Shown here one piece after another: positions 7,583 through 15,775 of a DNA stretch of 23,237 nucleotides. The first letter of the stretch is position 1. Each line of letters opens with the position of its first letter. The notes beneath the pieces were generated by a model. The model worked only from the letters and a program-made list of their open reading frames with translations. It made no database searches and had not been told where the DNA came from. The translations under genes and the position numbers were made by a program. This DNA comes from Deltaproteobacteria bacterium (GTDB lineage: Bacteria > Desulfobacterota > Syntrophia > Syntrophales > UBA2210), in contig JAFGPZ010000174.1 of NCBI GenBank assembly GCA_016935935.1, positions 1-23,237 on the forward strand, read 5' to 3'.

Positions 7583-8596
7583 CTAATCAAGAGTCCCTTC
7601 GTTGGTCAAGACTTGTCGTAAAACAGTTTTGAATCGACTGCCAAAGTTTTTAAGGGAAAGTAACATCTCGATTTTTCCATGTATTTCTGAACAACCATGG
7701 CAAACTGGATAATCAAGAATAGTTCGATTATAATGATCGATCTTAAATTTTTTATATTTTTCACTTTGCCACACGTCCATGATGCTCATATTGTTGAGAT
7801 CCCCAAACACAATCTCATCATGCCCATAGGAGTCAGGCAGGAGGCAACAGGGCAACACTTCACCAGTATGAATAATCTGCAAATAGTGGCGAAGATGCAT
7901 ACAACGGGTTTTTCGAAACCATATCAATTGAAGCCCTTTGGGAGTATGCTCCAAGTAGCACCCCTTTCCAATCATGGTGACTCCTTTTATATCAATCTGC
8001 CCGCCCCAGTTTGCTGGCGGTTTCACCGAAAAAGACAACCCCACTTCCTCGGCTATTGGCTTCCAAAGTTTCTCAAACATCGCATAGTTGTTAATGCCTG
8101 GCAAATCAAGAAATCCCAAATTCACCTCCATGGTACTTTGCCTTTGATGCCATAGCTTCAGAAAATATCGAACATTTTCGACTACCTGATCGAAACAATT
8201 ATTCCCGCAATACTTAACATGTTCATCCTTTGATGCACTATAAATGCTGATTCTAAAACGATCAAGTTCTGCGCTTATGAGCTGATCCGCCAGTTCCTTC
8301 GTCAACAAACTACAGTTAGAGGTTGTTGAAACCCATAAGCCAAGAGATTTTGCATGTCTCAGGTAGTCTGCAAACTTGGGATGCAAAAATGGTTCCCCTG
8401 TGGCTCCCAATGCCACATTCATGATTCCTGACTGTCGACAGTCGTCCAGTATCTTGAACACCAAACTGTCCTTCATAAACCCACGCGGCTGCTTCAGCGT
8501 AGGATTGAAGCACATTATGCAGCGATAGTTGCATACGTTTGTGAGGCTTATCTTGATCTGTTCAGGCTTATCGAGAAAGTAGTTAGCTTTTTTCAT
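7583..8596 (-). CDS. Radical SAM protein with SPASM-like C-terminal domain
   Basis: A 337-residue protein. The radical SAM cluster is at the very N-terminus: SLTNVCNYRCIMCFNP with C22, C26 and C29 (CxxxCxxC). GATGEPFLHP at 64-73 is the GGEP-type SAM-contact motif. The C-terminal part has the cysteines of a SPASM/twitch auxiliary cluster (C232, C250, C251, C299, C302) and the sequence GDLNNMSIMDVWQSEKYKKF, very typical of SPASM proteins. Family members mature peptides or oxidise or dehydrogenate small molecules, including sugars; the substrate here is unknown. There is no small precursor-peptide gene beside it, which argues against a RiPP role. The start overlaps the upstream methyltransferase by 14 bases and has an excellent site, GAGAGGAAAGA directly before the ATG. 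Confidence 0.88.
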   Translation of the reverse strand: MKKANYFLDKPEQIKISLTNVCNYRCIMCFNPTLKQPRGFMKDSLVFKILDDCRQSGIMNVALGATGEPFLHPKFADYLRHAKSLGLWVSTTSNCSLLTKELADQLISAELDRFRISIYSASKDEHVKYCGNNCFDQVVENVRYFLKLWHQRQSTMEVNLGFLDLPGINNYAMFEKLWKPIAEEVGLSFSVKPPANWGGQIDIKGVTMIGKGCYLEHTPKGLQLIWFRKTRCMHLRHYLQIIHTGEVLPCCLLPDSYGHDEIVFGDLNNMSIMDVWQSEKYKKFKIDHYNRTILDYPVCHGCSEIHGKIEMLLSLKNFGSRFKTVLRQVLTNEGTLD

Positions 8597-9272
8597 TCTT
8601 TCCTCTCATTGGTTTCTTGGCAACAACCAGATAGTTCAAAGGACATTCCGGATGCGGATGGTATCGGTCCCACCGACTCAGGAACTGGTATATGATCAAC
8701 CCCATCCGCTGCCGGAGGATTCGACCCAAGTTCGAGCCTTTTCTGGGGCCGAGCGGCTCCAACAAAACGCGAACGAGATAACCAATAGTAAGCCAACCAC
8801 CTCCCATCGGAATAACTTCAGACACCTCAAGGCCTGCTTTCTTACATAAGTGTCGCACGCCAAACTCAGTGTAACGGAAGAAATCGTATGGTTGTTCATG
8901 CACCTGATTAACCAAAGGGAAAGTTATAATCAAAACCCCCCCACCACAAAGCACGCGAGCCCCTTCTGTAAAAAAAACCTGCGGTTCTGCCAGGTGTTCG
9001 ATCAACTGAGTGGCAAGCACCGTATCAAAAGAATTATCACAGAACGGTATCGCATCCGCACTGGCTACTATATCGATCGCCAACTTGCGTTTATTTATCT
9101 GTGTGTAGTTCGCATAGATCTCGGATGGACGGTCGAGACCTATATAGGTGTCGACACCAGTGAAAATGGCCCGATGGGGCTTATCACCACATCCAACATC
9201 CAGAAGGCGCCCATGCGCATAGTGAGACACATTACTCAGATATTCTCGAATCACTGGTGAAAATATCCCCAT
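8583..9272 (-). CDS. Class I SAM-dependent methyltransferase
   Basis: A 229-residue Methyltransf_11-type protein. Motif I is LLDVGCGDKP at 23-32, the acidic end of beta 2 is in YIGLDRPSE, and post-motif residues run through the stretch ending ATQLIEHLAEP. The GCGDKP variant followed by a short first helix is common among methyltransferases found in LPS and capsule loci. The C-terminal region contains a hydrophobic stretch (about 166-195) and arginines, possibly membrane-associated. It overlaps the SPASM radical SAM gene by 14 bases and follows the GT4 gene by 12 bases, so the three are one translational group. The acceptor is unknown. Confidence 0.88.
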   Translation of the reverse strand: MGIFSPVIREYLSNVSHYAHGRLLDVGCGDKPHRAIFTGVDTYIGLDRPSEIYANYTQINKRKLAIDIVASADAIPFCDNSFDTVLATQLIEHLAEPQVFFTEGARVLCGGGVLIITFPLVNQVHEQPYDFFRYTEFGVRHLCKKAGLEVSEVIPMGGGWLTIGYLVRVLLEPLGPRKGSNLGRILRQRMGLIIYQFLSRWDRYHPHPECPLNYLVVAKKPMRGKNEKS

Positions 9273-9284
9273 AAATCAATCTCT

Positions 9285-10589
9285 TCAATTGGCCTTTAAC
9301 AAAAGCCTGAGAAGGTTGCGCCATTGTTCCATGACAATTTCATCTGAGAACCGCTCTCGGAATCTCGCCTCTGAAACAGCACGACATAATTTAAACGACT
9401 CCTTATCCCATTCAAGAAGTTCAAACATCGCATTGGCAAGGGCCGAAGCATCATTACACTTAACCACATACCCATTTTCACCGTCGATAACACCCTCCAC
9501 GGGGGGCGCCCCCGCCTCACTGCAGATGACCGGAACACCCAGATGCAAGGCATCTACCATTGTCCGGTTAAGCCCCTCCTGCCACCGGCCCGGTATTAAT
9601 AAAGCACGGCACATTTTAAGAACACCAAGAAGGAGTGCCTGCGAAACTGATGCATGGTCCACGAATGAGGCATCTGAAGTTGATAACACTTTCTCTCTGC
9701 CAAGCAAAAGAAGCTTGACGTCCGGTCGAGCAGCATTGACAACTTTAATTGCATCGACTGCCAAATCTGCTCCCTTGCCATATGTCTTGCGACCGGCAAA
9801 CAAAAAATATTTATTTGGCTCAAGCCCAAGGCTGCCAAGAAAGCCCAAGGTTTCCGCTTCCCGTGGCAATTCAACTGCAGTATGAAAATTTCGTATCGTA
9901 ACAATATCTCGCCGATCCATGCCGGGAATTGTGCGCACCAAATCACGAAGCGCATCGCTGATTGTTACCACTGAAGTCATCGACAGAAGCCCCTGCTTCC
10001 TGAGGCGAGAGCGCCTCCAGCCATTGCAAGCTCCATCCAGTAAAACACTCGGAACCGGTCGCCAGCCGTTAAGACCTCGTTGTCTCTGAAATCGAAGCTT
10101 ACAGAATGCAGCCCCCGCTACCCCACGGCACGGTACAGCCGAAGCGGCCGATTGATTATCAATACATGCACCCGTTTCACAAATGGCCTGCGTGTCACGA
10201 ACAATCCCAATTGTCGGAATTCCAGCCTTTGCCCCAGCCCGGGCAACACCGACAAAACATTGGGCGTTATTGGCTATGAGTATAGGTTTTCCCCCACTTT
10301 CACTAACAGCACTAATCAAATTTCGGGAAAGAAGTCCTTCATAGTCTGACGATCTCAAGTAAGAAGTGGCATCGATCTGCTGACCCTCTGGCAACATCAC
10401 CGGGCTCTCAACAAGCTCTACCTCGTACCCATCTCGCGATTCACGGCGGGGCCTACCATCATAACAATTTGTAATAACAAGTATCTTCCACCCTTCTGCC
10501 ACAAACCTGTTGCACATCTGTTCAAGACTATACTCAGCACCCCCTGGCGCATACGGAAGGAAAAAAGGATTGGCGATAATTATTCTCAT
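9285..10589 (-). CDS. Glycosyltransferase family 4
   Basis: A GT-B transferase of about 434 residues from the chosen ATG. It opens MRIIIANPFFLPYAPGGAEY, the classical GT4 start with the GGAE acceptor-side glycine loop at 16-19. The donor domain has FAGRKTYGKGAD around 264-275 and the EGLNRTMVDALHLGVPV block at 338-354 with its conserved acidic residue, then a GYVV turn. An in-frame ATG at 10667 would add 26 residues that do not resemble the family and has no ribosome site, so I prefer 10589, although its own site is weak. An unusual cysteine-containing stretch (C137, C142, C154, C163) sits in the interdomain region; it might bind metal. The gene is 12 bases before the methyltransferase gene. 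Confidence 0.87.
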   Translation of the reverse strand: MRIIIANPFFLPYAPGGAEYSLEQMCNRFVAEGWKILVITNCYDGRPRRESRDGYEVELVESPVMLPEGQQIDATSYLRSSDYEGLLSRNLISAVSESGGKPILIANNAQCFVGVARAGAKAGIPTIGIVRDTQAICETGACIDNQSAASAVPCRGVAGAAFCKLRFQRQRGLNGWRPVPSVLLDGACNGWRRSRLRKQGLLSMTSVVTISDALRDLVRTIPGMDRRDIVTIRNFHTAVELPREAETLGFLGSLGLEPNKYFLFAGRKTYGKGADLAVDAIKVVNAARPDVKLLLLGREKVLSTSDASFVDHASVSQALLLGVLKMCRALLIPGRWQEGLNRTMVDALHLGVPVICSEAGAPPVEGVIDGENGYVVKCNDASALANAMFELLEWDKESFKLCRAVSEARFRERFSDEIVMEQWRNLLRLLLKAN

Positions 10590-10688
10590 ACCACGAGTGA
10601 ACCAGAACAGCTCAACTGAAAAGATTTCAAACACACTACCCCGCTCTGCATATAGCGAGGTGTCCATTGAAAATAATGATAAGGGTTT

Positions 10689-12008
10689 TTATGAAGAGAC
10701 CATGCCAGCGGTAAGCCGAGAAGTTTGTACTAAAACACCTCTCTCCTTCGCGATCAATTTCTGAATCTCGTCCAGAAAGAGCTCAGAGTTGGCCGCGCCA
10801 GGAACAGCTAGATATTTGGCGTAGTACTCATCGTACGCGGTTGAGTCCATTTGAAAATCCGCAAGTGACATTTGAGGTAACTGATTGACAATCTTGGAAT
10901 CATCCATGGTTCTGACTACACCGGGAAAATTAAAAAATCCGTTTTTTCCCGCTAGATTACTAAGAAACGGACCTTGCTTCTGAAAATAAACTTGATCAAC
11001 AAACCCGGCAACATCCAGCGCCAAATATGGAACCTTGCTCGCCACTGATTCCCGCACAGCAAAACTAAAATACCCCATTGCGAGATCTGCAATGCTCATC
11101 ACTTGCCAGATAGTGTGTGGATAATAAGATTCATCGACAATAACTTTGTCTGCCGCCGTAATCTCCGCAGGCCACAAATTATCTCTATGGCGATGTTTAA
11201 CAATGAGGAAGGCATCATTCCGATCACAAAAGGTACGGATTGCACGCATAATGCTGTTAATTCCAGGTTCTAGCAATGCCTTTAAAGCGAAACGCCATTC
11301 CTTGAAATGTCTTATCAACGCTGCGGCTTTGTCTCTTATCGATACTGCCGAATACATTGCTGCCCTGAGCCCGACACTACGGCCATCGCCCCAGTTAAAA
11401 TACACAACTACTGGTTGCCTCTCTGGAATATCCCACCGGCGGCGAACTTCAGTCGGGTCTATAATCGTTCTTTGATCTACCGACGGCCAGCCGACAGGTC
11501 TGCACTTTCTCCTCAATTCAGTTTCAACCTCGGTTGACAAAGAAACATAGTCTGTCTCTCTGACCGTGTTTATTGTTGGCTTGACCCAGTAAGGAGTCTC
11601 TATGGAAAACATGTCAACTTGTCGGACATTTTCTTCATCTCTGACGTACATCATACAATCCATAGGAGAACCGTTGATACAGACATAGAGCGGTCGAAAA
11701 GATTTCCTGGGCCAATTGTCGGCACGGGCACCTACAGGAGGTATTGTATTCACCACAACATCAACTGTTTTGCGGGACATCAGCGATGATAACTCTTCAA
11801 AACCACGATATTCACGAAACAGCACTTCTGAAGCCGGAAACGGCGCAGCAGCTATCGACGGAAAATCCGCCGGCCTTTCAGGCATAGGAGTACCAATGTC
11901 GTGCCAGCATTCAACCCTCCATCCTCTCTTCAGTGCCGCGCCAATCACCGATGCAAAAGGGCGATACCAGTTCATACGGATGATAATAAATGCGATAGAT
12001 GGCTTCAT
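10689..12008 (-). CDS. Unrecognised GT-B-like protein, possibly a CDP-glycerol-transferase-type enzyme
   Basis: A 439-residue soluble protein with no signal peptide or membrane segment that I can see. It begins MKPSIAFIIIRMNWYRPFAS, a hydrophobic beta strand as in GT-B enzymes. A second-domain-like part starts near 198 (PVVVYFNWGDGRS). DAFLIVKHRHRDN at 265-277 and the following SYYPHTIWQVMSIADLAMGY (294-313) plus RESVASKVPYLALD resemble the layout of CDP-glycerol glycerophosphotransferase-like proteins, in which HR/KHP-type basic residues and a late conserved serine face the donor. This similarity is by eye and weak. Neighbours are a GT4 gene (99 bases downstream) and a radical SAM gene (101 bases upstream), which fits a glycan-assembly role. 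It could be a new glycosyl- or phospho-transferase family. Confidence 0.55.
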   Translation of the reverse strand: MKPSIAFIIIRMNWYRPFASVIGAALKRGWRVECWHDIGTPMPERPADFPSIAAAPFPASEVLFREYRGFEELSSLMSRKTVDVVVNTIPPVGARADNWPRKSFRPLYVCINGSPMDCMMYVRDEENVRQVDMFSIETPYWVKPTINTVRETDYVSLSTEVETELRRKCRPVGWPSVDQRTIIDPTEVRRRWDIPERQPVVVYFNWGDGRSVGLRAAMYSAVSIRDKAAALIRHFKEWRFALKALLEPGINSIMRAIRTFCDRNDAFLIVKHRHRDNLWPAEITAADKVIVDESYYPHTIWQVMSIADLAMGYFSFAVRESVASKVPYLALDVAGFVDQVYFQKQGPFLSNLAGKNGFFNFPGVVRTMDDSKIVNQLPQMSLADFQMDSTAYDEYYAKYLAVPGAANSELFLDEIQKLIAKERGVLVQTSRLTAGMVSS

Positions 12009-12109
12009 GTCTTCATATACGGTGAAAAGGGAGTGTATCCAGGAAAAGGTCTTCTTGTCACAAAGGGCTTGATAAAATTTTCCATATCAATTGTCAGTAA
12101 GGTAATATA

Positions 12110-13516
12110 TCAGGATTTAGCTTTTGATGTTCGATACGACCCAGTCTTCAACAGAGCTCCTTCAGGGAGGTTAATGCCCAATTCACGGCTGCACCGGCCC
12201 AACTCACGCTCAACGATGGCCGTGAACACTTCATCCGTCATTGATGTCATGTTTACCCGAAGATCCTGACGATCACCCATCGCCAAAAGATAATCTTCTT
12301 CATCGATAATATGCCCGCTCTTTACTGCAAAGTCATACATCGGACTACCAGGCTGGGGCAACAGGTACCCTGAGCTGGGATAGATTTTATTGGCAATGCA
12401 ACAATCAATTGTCTCCGTTATGGTTTTTTCTGTCTCATTTGGATAACCAAGCACAATAGAAGTAAATGAAGTGATTCCTCCTCTTCTCAATATGTCAACC
12501 TGTCGAGAAAAAGCCTCTGGGCCCACTTTCTTATCCATCCATTTCAGAATATCCGGGTTAGCCGACTCGAGTGCATAGCCAAGATACAGGCATCCTGCCT
12601 TTTTGAGCTTTATTGCTATTTGAATATGCTCTTCATTTGTAAACAAACCACTACGCACGTCTGCTGCCCAATAGACTTGCAACCCGCTCGCTATAATGGA
12701 ATTTGCAAAATGTTCTGCTTGTTTAAGAGAGAAAAATGTAAGTTCGTCGGCAAAAACAAAGTAATTAATACCATAGGTATCATGATCCCGTTGCATCTCT
12801 TGAACAATAGACTCTGCCGAACGCCAACGGTATTTTTCACCTCTAAATACATGATAACAAAAAGTGCAATTAAATGGACACCCTCGAGCCGTATTAATTG
12901 GCTTGGCCCTAATTTTCTCTTTAGGAATTGGGGGTAAAGGATCACCGACAGATTCAGACAGACTTTTAATGTATATCTCCAAGTCAAATGAAGTCCAGTC
13001 AGGCATTGGGATTAGATCGATATCTTCTATCAGCGGACGCGGAGGATTGGCAACTATGTGTCCGTCTTTCTTATAGCATATCCCGGCAATGCCTTCCATG
13101 TCACGTGATGATTCCAGACGATGAAGTAAATCGACTATGGCCTCGTCTCCTTCACCCATGACCGCTACATCCGCTCCTGTCTTGGAAAGTAGAATGTTGG
13201 GTATCGACTGGGCTACTGTATTGCCAACTATCACAGTGGTATCGGGAAAGGCTTCCTTGATTATAAGTGATAACCATTTAACATACTTATAACCCGTTAC
13301 TATACAGCCCATTGCCACAACGTCGTATTGATTCATCCGAAGAAACTTCTCTGTTTGTTCCTGCGATCGAGGATGTGCATCAAGATCCAGCATATCAAAC
13401 TCGAAGCCGGCCCGGCGTATTGCGGCAGTGATATAACCCATTCCTATCGGCAGGATTTTCCTCGCGAAGCCAGGACGCAAAGCTATATTGATGACCAGAA
13501 TCTTAATCTTATTCAC
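12110..13516 (-). CDS. B12-binding-domain radical SAM protein (second of a tandem pair)
   Basis: A protein of 468 residues from the GTG chosen here. It begins MNKIKILVINIALRPGF and has a Rossmann-like B12-type domain to about residue 145. A DAH near residue 46-48 resembles the start of the DxHxxG base-off motif but lacks its glycine. The radical SAM core has NTARGCPFNCTFCYH with C213, C217 and C220. The ALESANPDI and VLGYPNETEKT motifs are typical. A TTG at 13522 has been considered, but AAAGGA eight bases before the GTG at 13516 fits better. It follows the other radical SAM gene by 16 bases, so both are almost certainly co-translated and may act in sequence on one substrate. The reaction is unknown. 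Confidence 0.9.
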   Translation of the reverse strand: MNKIKILVINIALRPGFARKILPIGMGYITAAIRRAGFEFDMLDLDAHPRSQEQTEKFLRMNQYDVVAMGCIVTGYKYVKWLSLIIKEAFPDTTVIVGNTVAQSIPNILLSKTGADVAVMGEGDEAIVDLLHRLESSRDMEGIAGICYKKDGHIVANPPRPLIEDIDLIPMPDWTSFDLEIYIKSLSESVGDPLPPIPKEKIRAKPINTARGCPFNCTFCYHVFRGEKYRWRSAESIVQEMQRDHDTYGINYFVFADELTFFSLKQAEHFANSIIASGLQVYWAADVRSGLFTNEEHIQIAIKLKKAGCLYLGYALESANPDILKWMDKKVGPEAFSRQVDILRRGGITSFTSIVLGYPNETEKTITETIDCCIANKIYPSSGYLLPQPGSPMYDFAVKSGHIIDEEDYLLAMGDRQDLRVNMTSMTDEVFTAIVERELGRCSRELGINLPEGALLKTGSYRTSKAKS

Positions 13517-13532
13517 AGGCAAAATCCTTTTG

Positions 13533-15020
13533 CTAACTCCAGTTGTATTTTTTTTCGTACTTCTTATATTGTGTAGTTAATATTCTATTGTTGATATCGA
13601 ACTTCTGTTGAATATAATTCAGAAGTTTCCTAGGGGTTAAATGACCAAGATAAATCATATCTACCGTACGTTCCAAGGGCTTTCGTAACCACTGGGGCAA
13701 CGTGTAGATTCTTTTATAAATCAGAACAAATAACCTGAAATAGCCGAGACCAAACAAAAGCTGATCATGGGTCATATCTTTCAAATTCAATATGGTGTCA
13801 TCCATGCTAAAATATAACTTTTTTGACCGAGCCTCTTTCAACAGTCCCCGGGATTTTACTATGTCATACAATTTTGTACCTTCAAAAGGGTAGACCGCAT
13901 AAATATTTTGAACGGCAGAACCAATGTAGACATTGGCTTTTATAGTGTCCAGACTCATGAGAGGCGTCTCCTCTGGAAAACCTATCATATTGAACGTTGA
14001 CGTGTGAATTTCCAGTTCATCACACACTTCGAAGATTCTCTTTGACTTCTCAAGATCAAGCGTTCTGTTCAGCATGTTCTTCAGCAAGTATTGGTTCCCG
14101 TGCTCCAACCCGAACTGTATCCTATAGCACCCGGCTTCATGTAGCAAACGAACGGTTTCTTCATCCGTGATGTCGATTCTTGACTGGCACCTGAAGGGTA
14201 AATTGATATGCTTTTTATATTCTTTGACAAATACCGCAAGCCAATCCTTATGCAAAGGGAGAATATCATCAAGAATGGTAAAATCCGTTACAAACGGATA
14301 TCGCTCTTTCAAATATACAAGCTCTTCGATGAACTTATCTACACTCATGAACCGTACATATTTTGACTTGTTAGGATACTTTTCTTTAACCACATGATTA
14401 CAGCAATAATAACAGTTAAAAGGACAACCTCTGGATGCCATGGCAAGGATCATTTTATGGCGCATATGACTTTGAGCGGCGTCAAGATTTTCAAGAGCAA
14501 ACAATTCTCGATCAGCCATAGGGAGTTCATCAAGATTTTCAATCAATGGACCGCATGGATTTTTAAAAACAACGTCTCCTTGTTTGATCCAAAGGCTTGG
14601 GATTTTTGTTATATCGTTTCCATTTTCAAGATTGTCACACAACATGGACAGTGGCACTTCCCCTTCACCAACACACACAATATCAATTCCCGCCATCTGT
14701 ATGCATTTTTCAGGAAGGAACGTTGCGTGTGCGCCTCCTAAGGCGATAGGCACATCACTAACCTCTTTCGCCCATTCTGCCCACACTTTCACATGCTCCG
14801 CATAAAGGGATGTCGCCGAGAAACCGATTAAGCCAGGTTTTTCATCTCTGATACATTTGCAGAATTGGTCTTTAGTGATTGGCTGAAAAATATGAAGCAA
14901 GGAAGTCGTGTGGTTTCTTGCTTTTATATAGGCTGACAGCGAGGCCACTGAAAGTGCAAACGACCCCTTGTAATTTAGATTTTCATCAACTAGATCAGGG
15001 TAGATGAATAATACTTTCAT
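13533..15020 (-). CDS. B12-binding-domain radical SAM protein (first of a tandem pair)
   Basis: A protein of 495 residues. The N-terminal B12-type domain (1-150) has KVLFIYPDLVDENLNYKG at the start and IALGGAHATFLPEK at about 92-105. The radical SAM core has MASRGCPFNCYYC with ligands C199, C203 and C206 followed by an extra cysteine (C207). FGLEHGNQ and NMIGFPEETP follow. It resembles the separate radical SAM protein encoded at 4270-5787 more closely than its immediate neighbour: the two share the IFIYP/LFIYP start, the GG-HAT loop and the MASRGCPF core. The ATG at 15020 is preceded by AAGGTGAG at good spacing; the TTG one codon earlier is too close to that site. It follows the deacetylase gene by nine bases. 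Likely a radical methylase or carbon-skeleton enzyme; substrate unknown. Confidence 0.9.
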   Translation of the reverse strand: MKVLFIYPDLVDENLNYKGSFALSVASLSAYIKARNHTTSLLHIFQPITKDQFCKCIRDEKPGLIGFSATSLYAEHVKVWAEWAKEVSDVPIALGGAHATFLPEKCIQMAGIDIVCVGEGEVPLSMLCDNLENGNDITKIPSLWIKQGDVVFKNPCGPLIENLDELPMADRELFALENLDAAQSHMRHKMILAMASRGCPFNCYYCCNHVVKEKYPNKSKYVRFMSVDKFIEELVYLKERYPFVTDFTILDDILPLHKDWLAVFVKEYKKHINLPFRCQSRIDITDEETVRLLHEAGCYRIQFGLEHGNQYLLKNMLNRTLDLEKSKRIFEVCDELEIHTSTFNMIGFPEETPLMSLDTIKANVYIGSAVQNIYAVYPFEGTKLYDIVKSRGLLKEARSKKLYFSMDDTILNLKDMTHDQLLFGLGYFRLFVLIYKRIYTLPQWLRKPLERTVDMIYLGHLTPRKLLNYIQQKFDINNRILTTQYKKYEKKYNWS

Positions 15021-15029
15021 CAACTCACC

Positions 15030-15737
15030 TTAGGCCACCGACCGAATAAGGCAAAAAGCCTCGGCATATTCCACACCAACCATCGCACCCCTATTCTGAG
15101 CAATGGAACGCAAAGCCTCGGGAGAGCGTGGATGAGGAAAAGTTCTCGATTCGCCCTCATAATGCTGCATGGCCCTAATCTTTATGTCCAGCGTATCACG
15201 AATATCCACAAACATATTCGGAAGGAACACAGGTTGAAACTGAGAAAAGGCCCACTCAGTTGAAGACGGAACCTCAAAAGCATAGATATCTTTCACCAGA
15301 CAAGATGGCATCGGACGAGTTGCAGTCAGAACAGCTCTGTGAGTCACAGCGTGATCTACGTTCAAATCTCCTCCAGAGTGAGTATAGACGATCTGTGGCT
15401 TAATGTTTTCGACCATATTTTCAACAATCTTAACAATATCCAGCATCGGCACCGTGTCAAATCTATTGTCGGGCAGATTGTACAGACGGACATCTGTCGC
15501 ACCCAAAATGCCGACCACTTCTTGACTGCGCACGTGAAGCTGTCGGAGCAGTTCTTTGTCGGCGTGCTCCGGGTGGTCATATCTGGAGGTGATACCTTCG
15601 CCCAGAATAGCAATGTACACTCTCCAGCCTTCCCTCCCTAGGCGCGCAATTGTACCTCCGCAACCAAGGACCTCATCATCTGGATGAGCGGCAATCACCA
15701 ATACGGTCTTTTTTGCCTTTTCACTGGTATTTTGCAC
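15030..15737 (-). CDS. PIG-L/LmbE family deacetylase
   Basis: A 235-residue protein of normal length. The signature VIAAHPDDEVLGCGG at 14-28 carries the zinc ligands His18 and Asp21 and the catalytic Asp20. The third ligand is probably His129 in LNVDHAVTH. Family members remove N-acetyl groups from GlcNAc-containing molecules (PIG-L, MshB, BshB) using zinc and act in the cytoplasm. In this setting the likely job is to free an amine on a sugar before a different acyl or methyl group is added. The start is GTG at 15737 with a strong GGAGGC nine bases upstream. It is followed after nine bases by the first tandem radical SAM gene and preceded by the WbqC gene (38 bases). The exact substrate is unknown. 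Confidence 0.92.
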   Translation of the reverse strand: MQNTSEKAKKTVLVIAAHPDDEVLGCGGTIARLGREGWRVYIAILGEGITSRYDHPEHADKELLRQLHVRSQEVVGILGATDVRLYNLPDNRFDTVPMLDIVKIVENMVENIKPQIVYTHSGGDLNVDHAVTHRAVLTATRPMPSCLVKDIYAFEVPSSTEWAFSQFQPVFLPNMFVDIRDTLDIKIRAMQHYEGESRTFPHPRSPEALRSIAQNRGAMVGVEYAEAFCLIRSVA

Positions 15738-15775
15738 AGATATTACGCCTCCAATAATCTAATTTTAAAAGTATA

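Noticed and set aside
7697..8155. Plus-strand open frame of 152 codons
   Set aside because: It is antisense to the SPASM radical SAM gene and its product has no recognisable feature.
7583..8596. RiPP maturase reading of the SPASM radical SAM gene
   Set aside because: No small precursor gene, peptidase or exporter is nearby; all neighbours are glycan enzymes.
9289..9885. Plus-strand open frame of 198 codons
   Set aside because: It lies wholly antisense to the GT4 gene, is serine/arginine/proline-rich without any motif, and has no ribosome site; a shadow of the real frame.
10590..10667. 26-residue N-terminal extension of the GT4 gene from an ATG at 10667
   Set aside because: No ribosome site, and the extension does not resemble the family, whose first strand starts at the ATG at 10589.
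12069..12090. Inverted repeat TTGATA/TATCAA with a ten-base interval in the gap before the unrecognised protein gene
   Set aside because: Short, AT-rich and likely by chance; no operator or terminator feature accompanies it.
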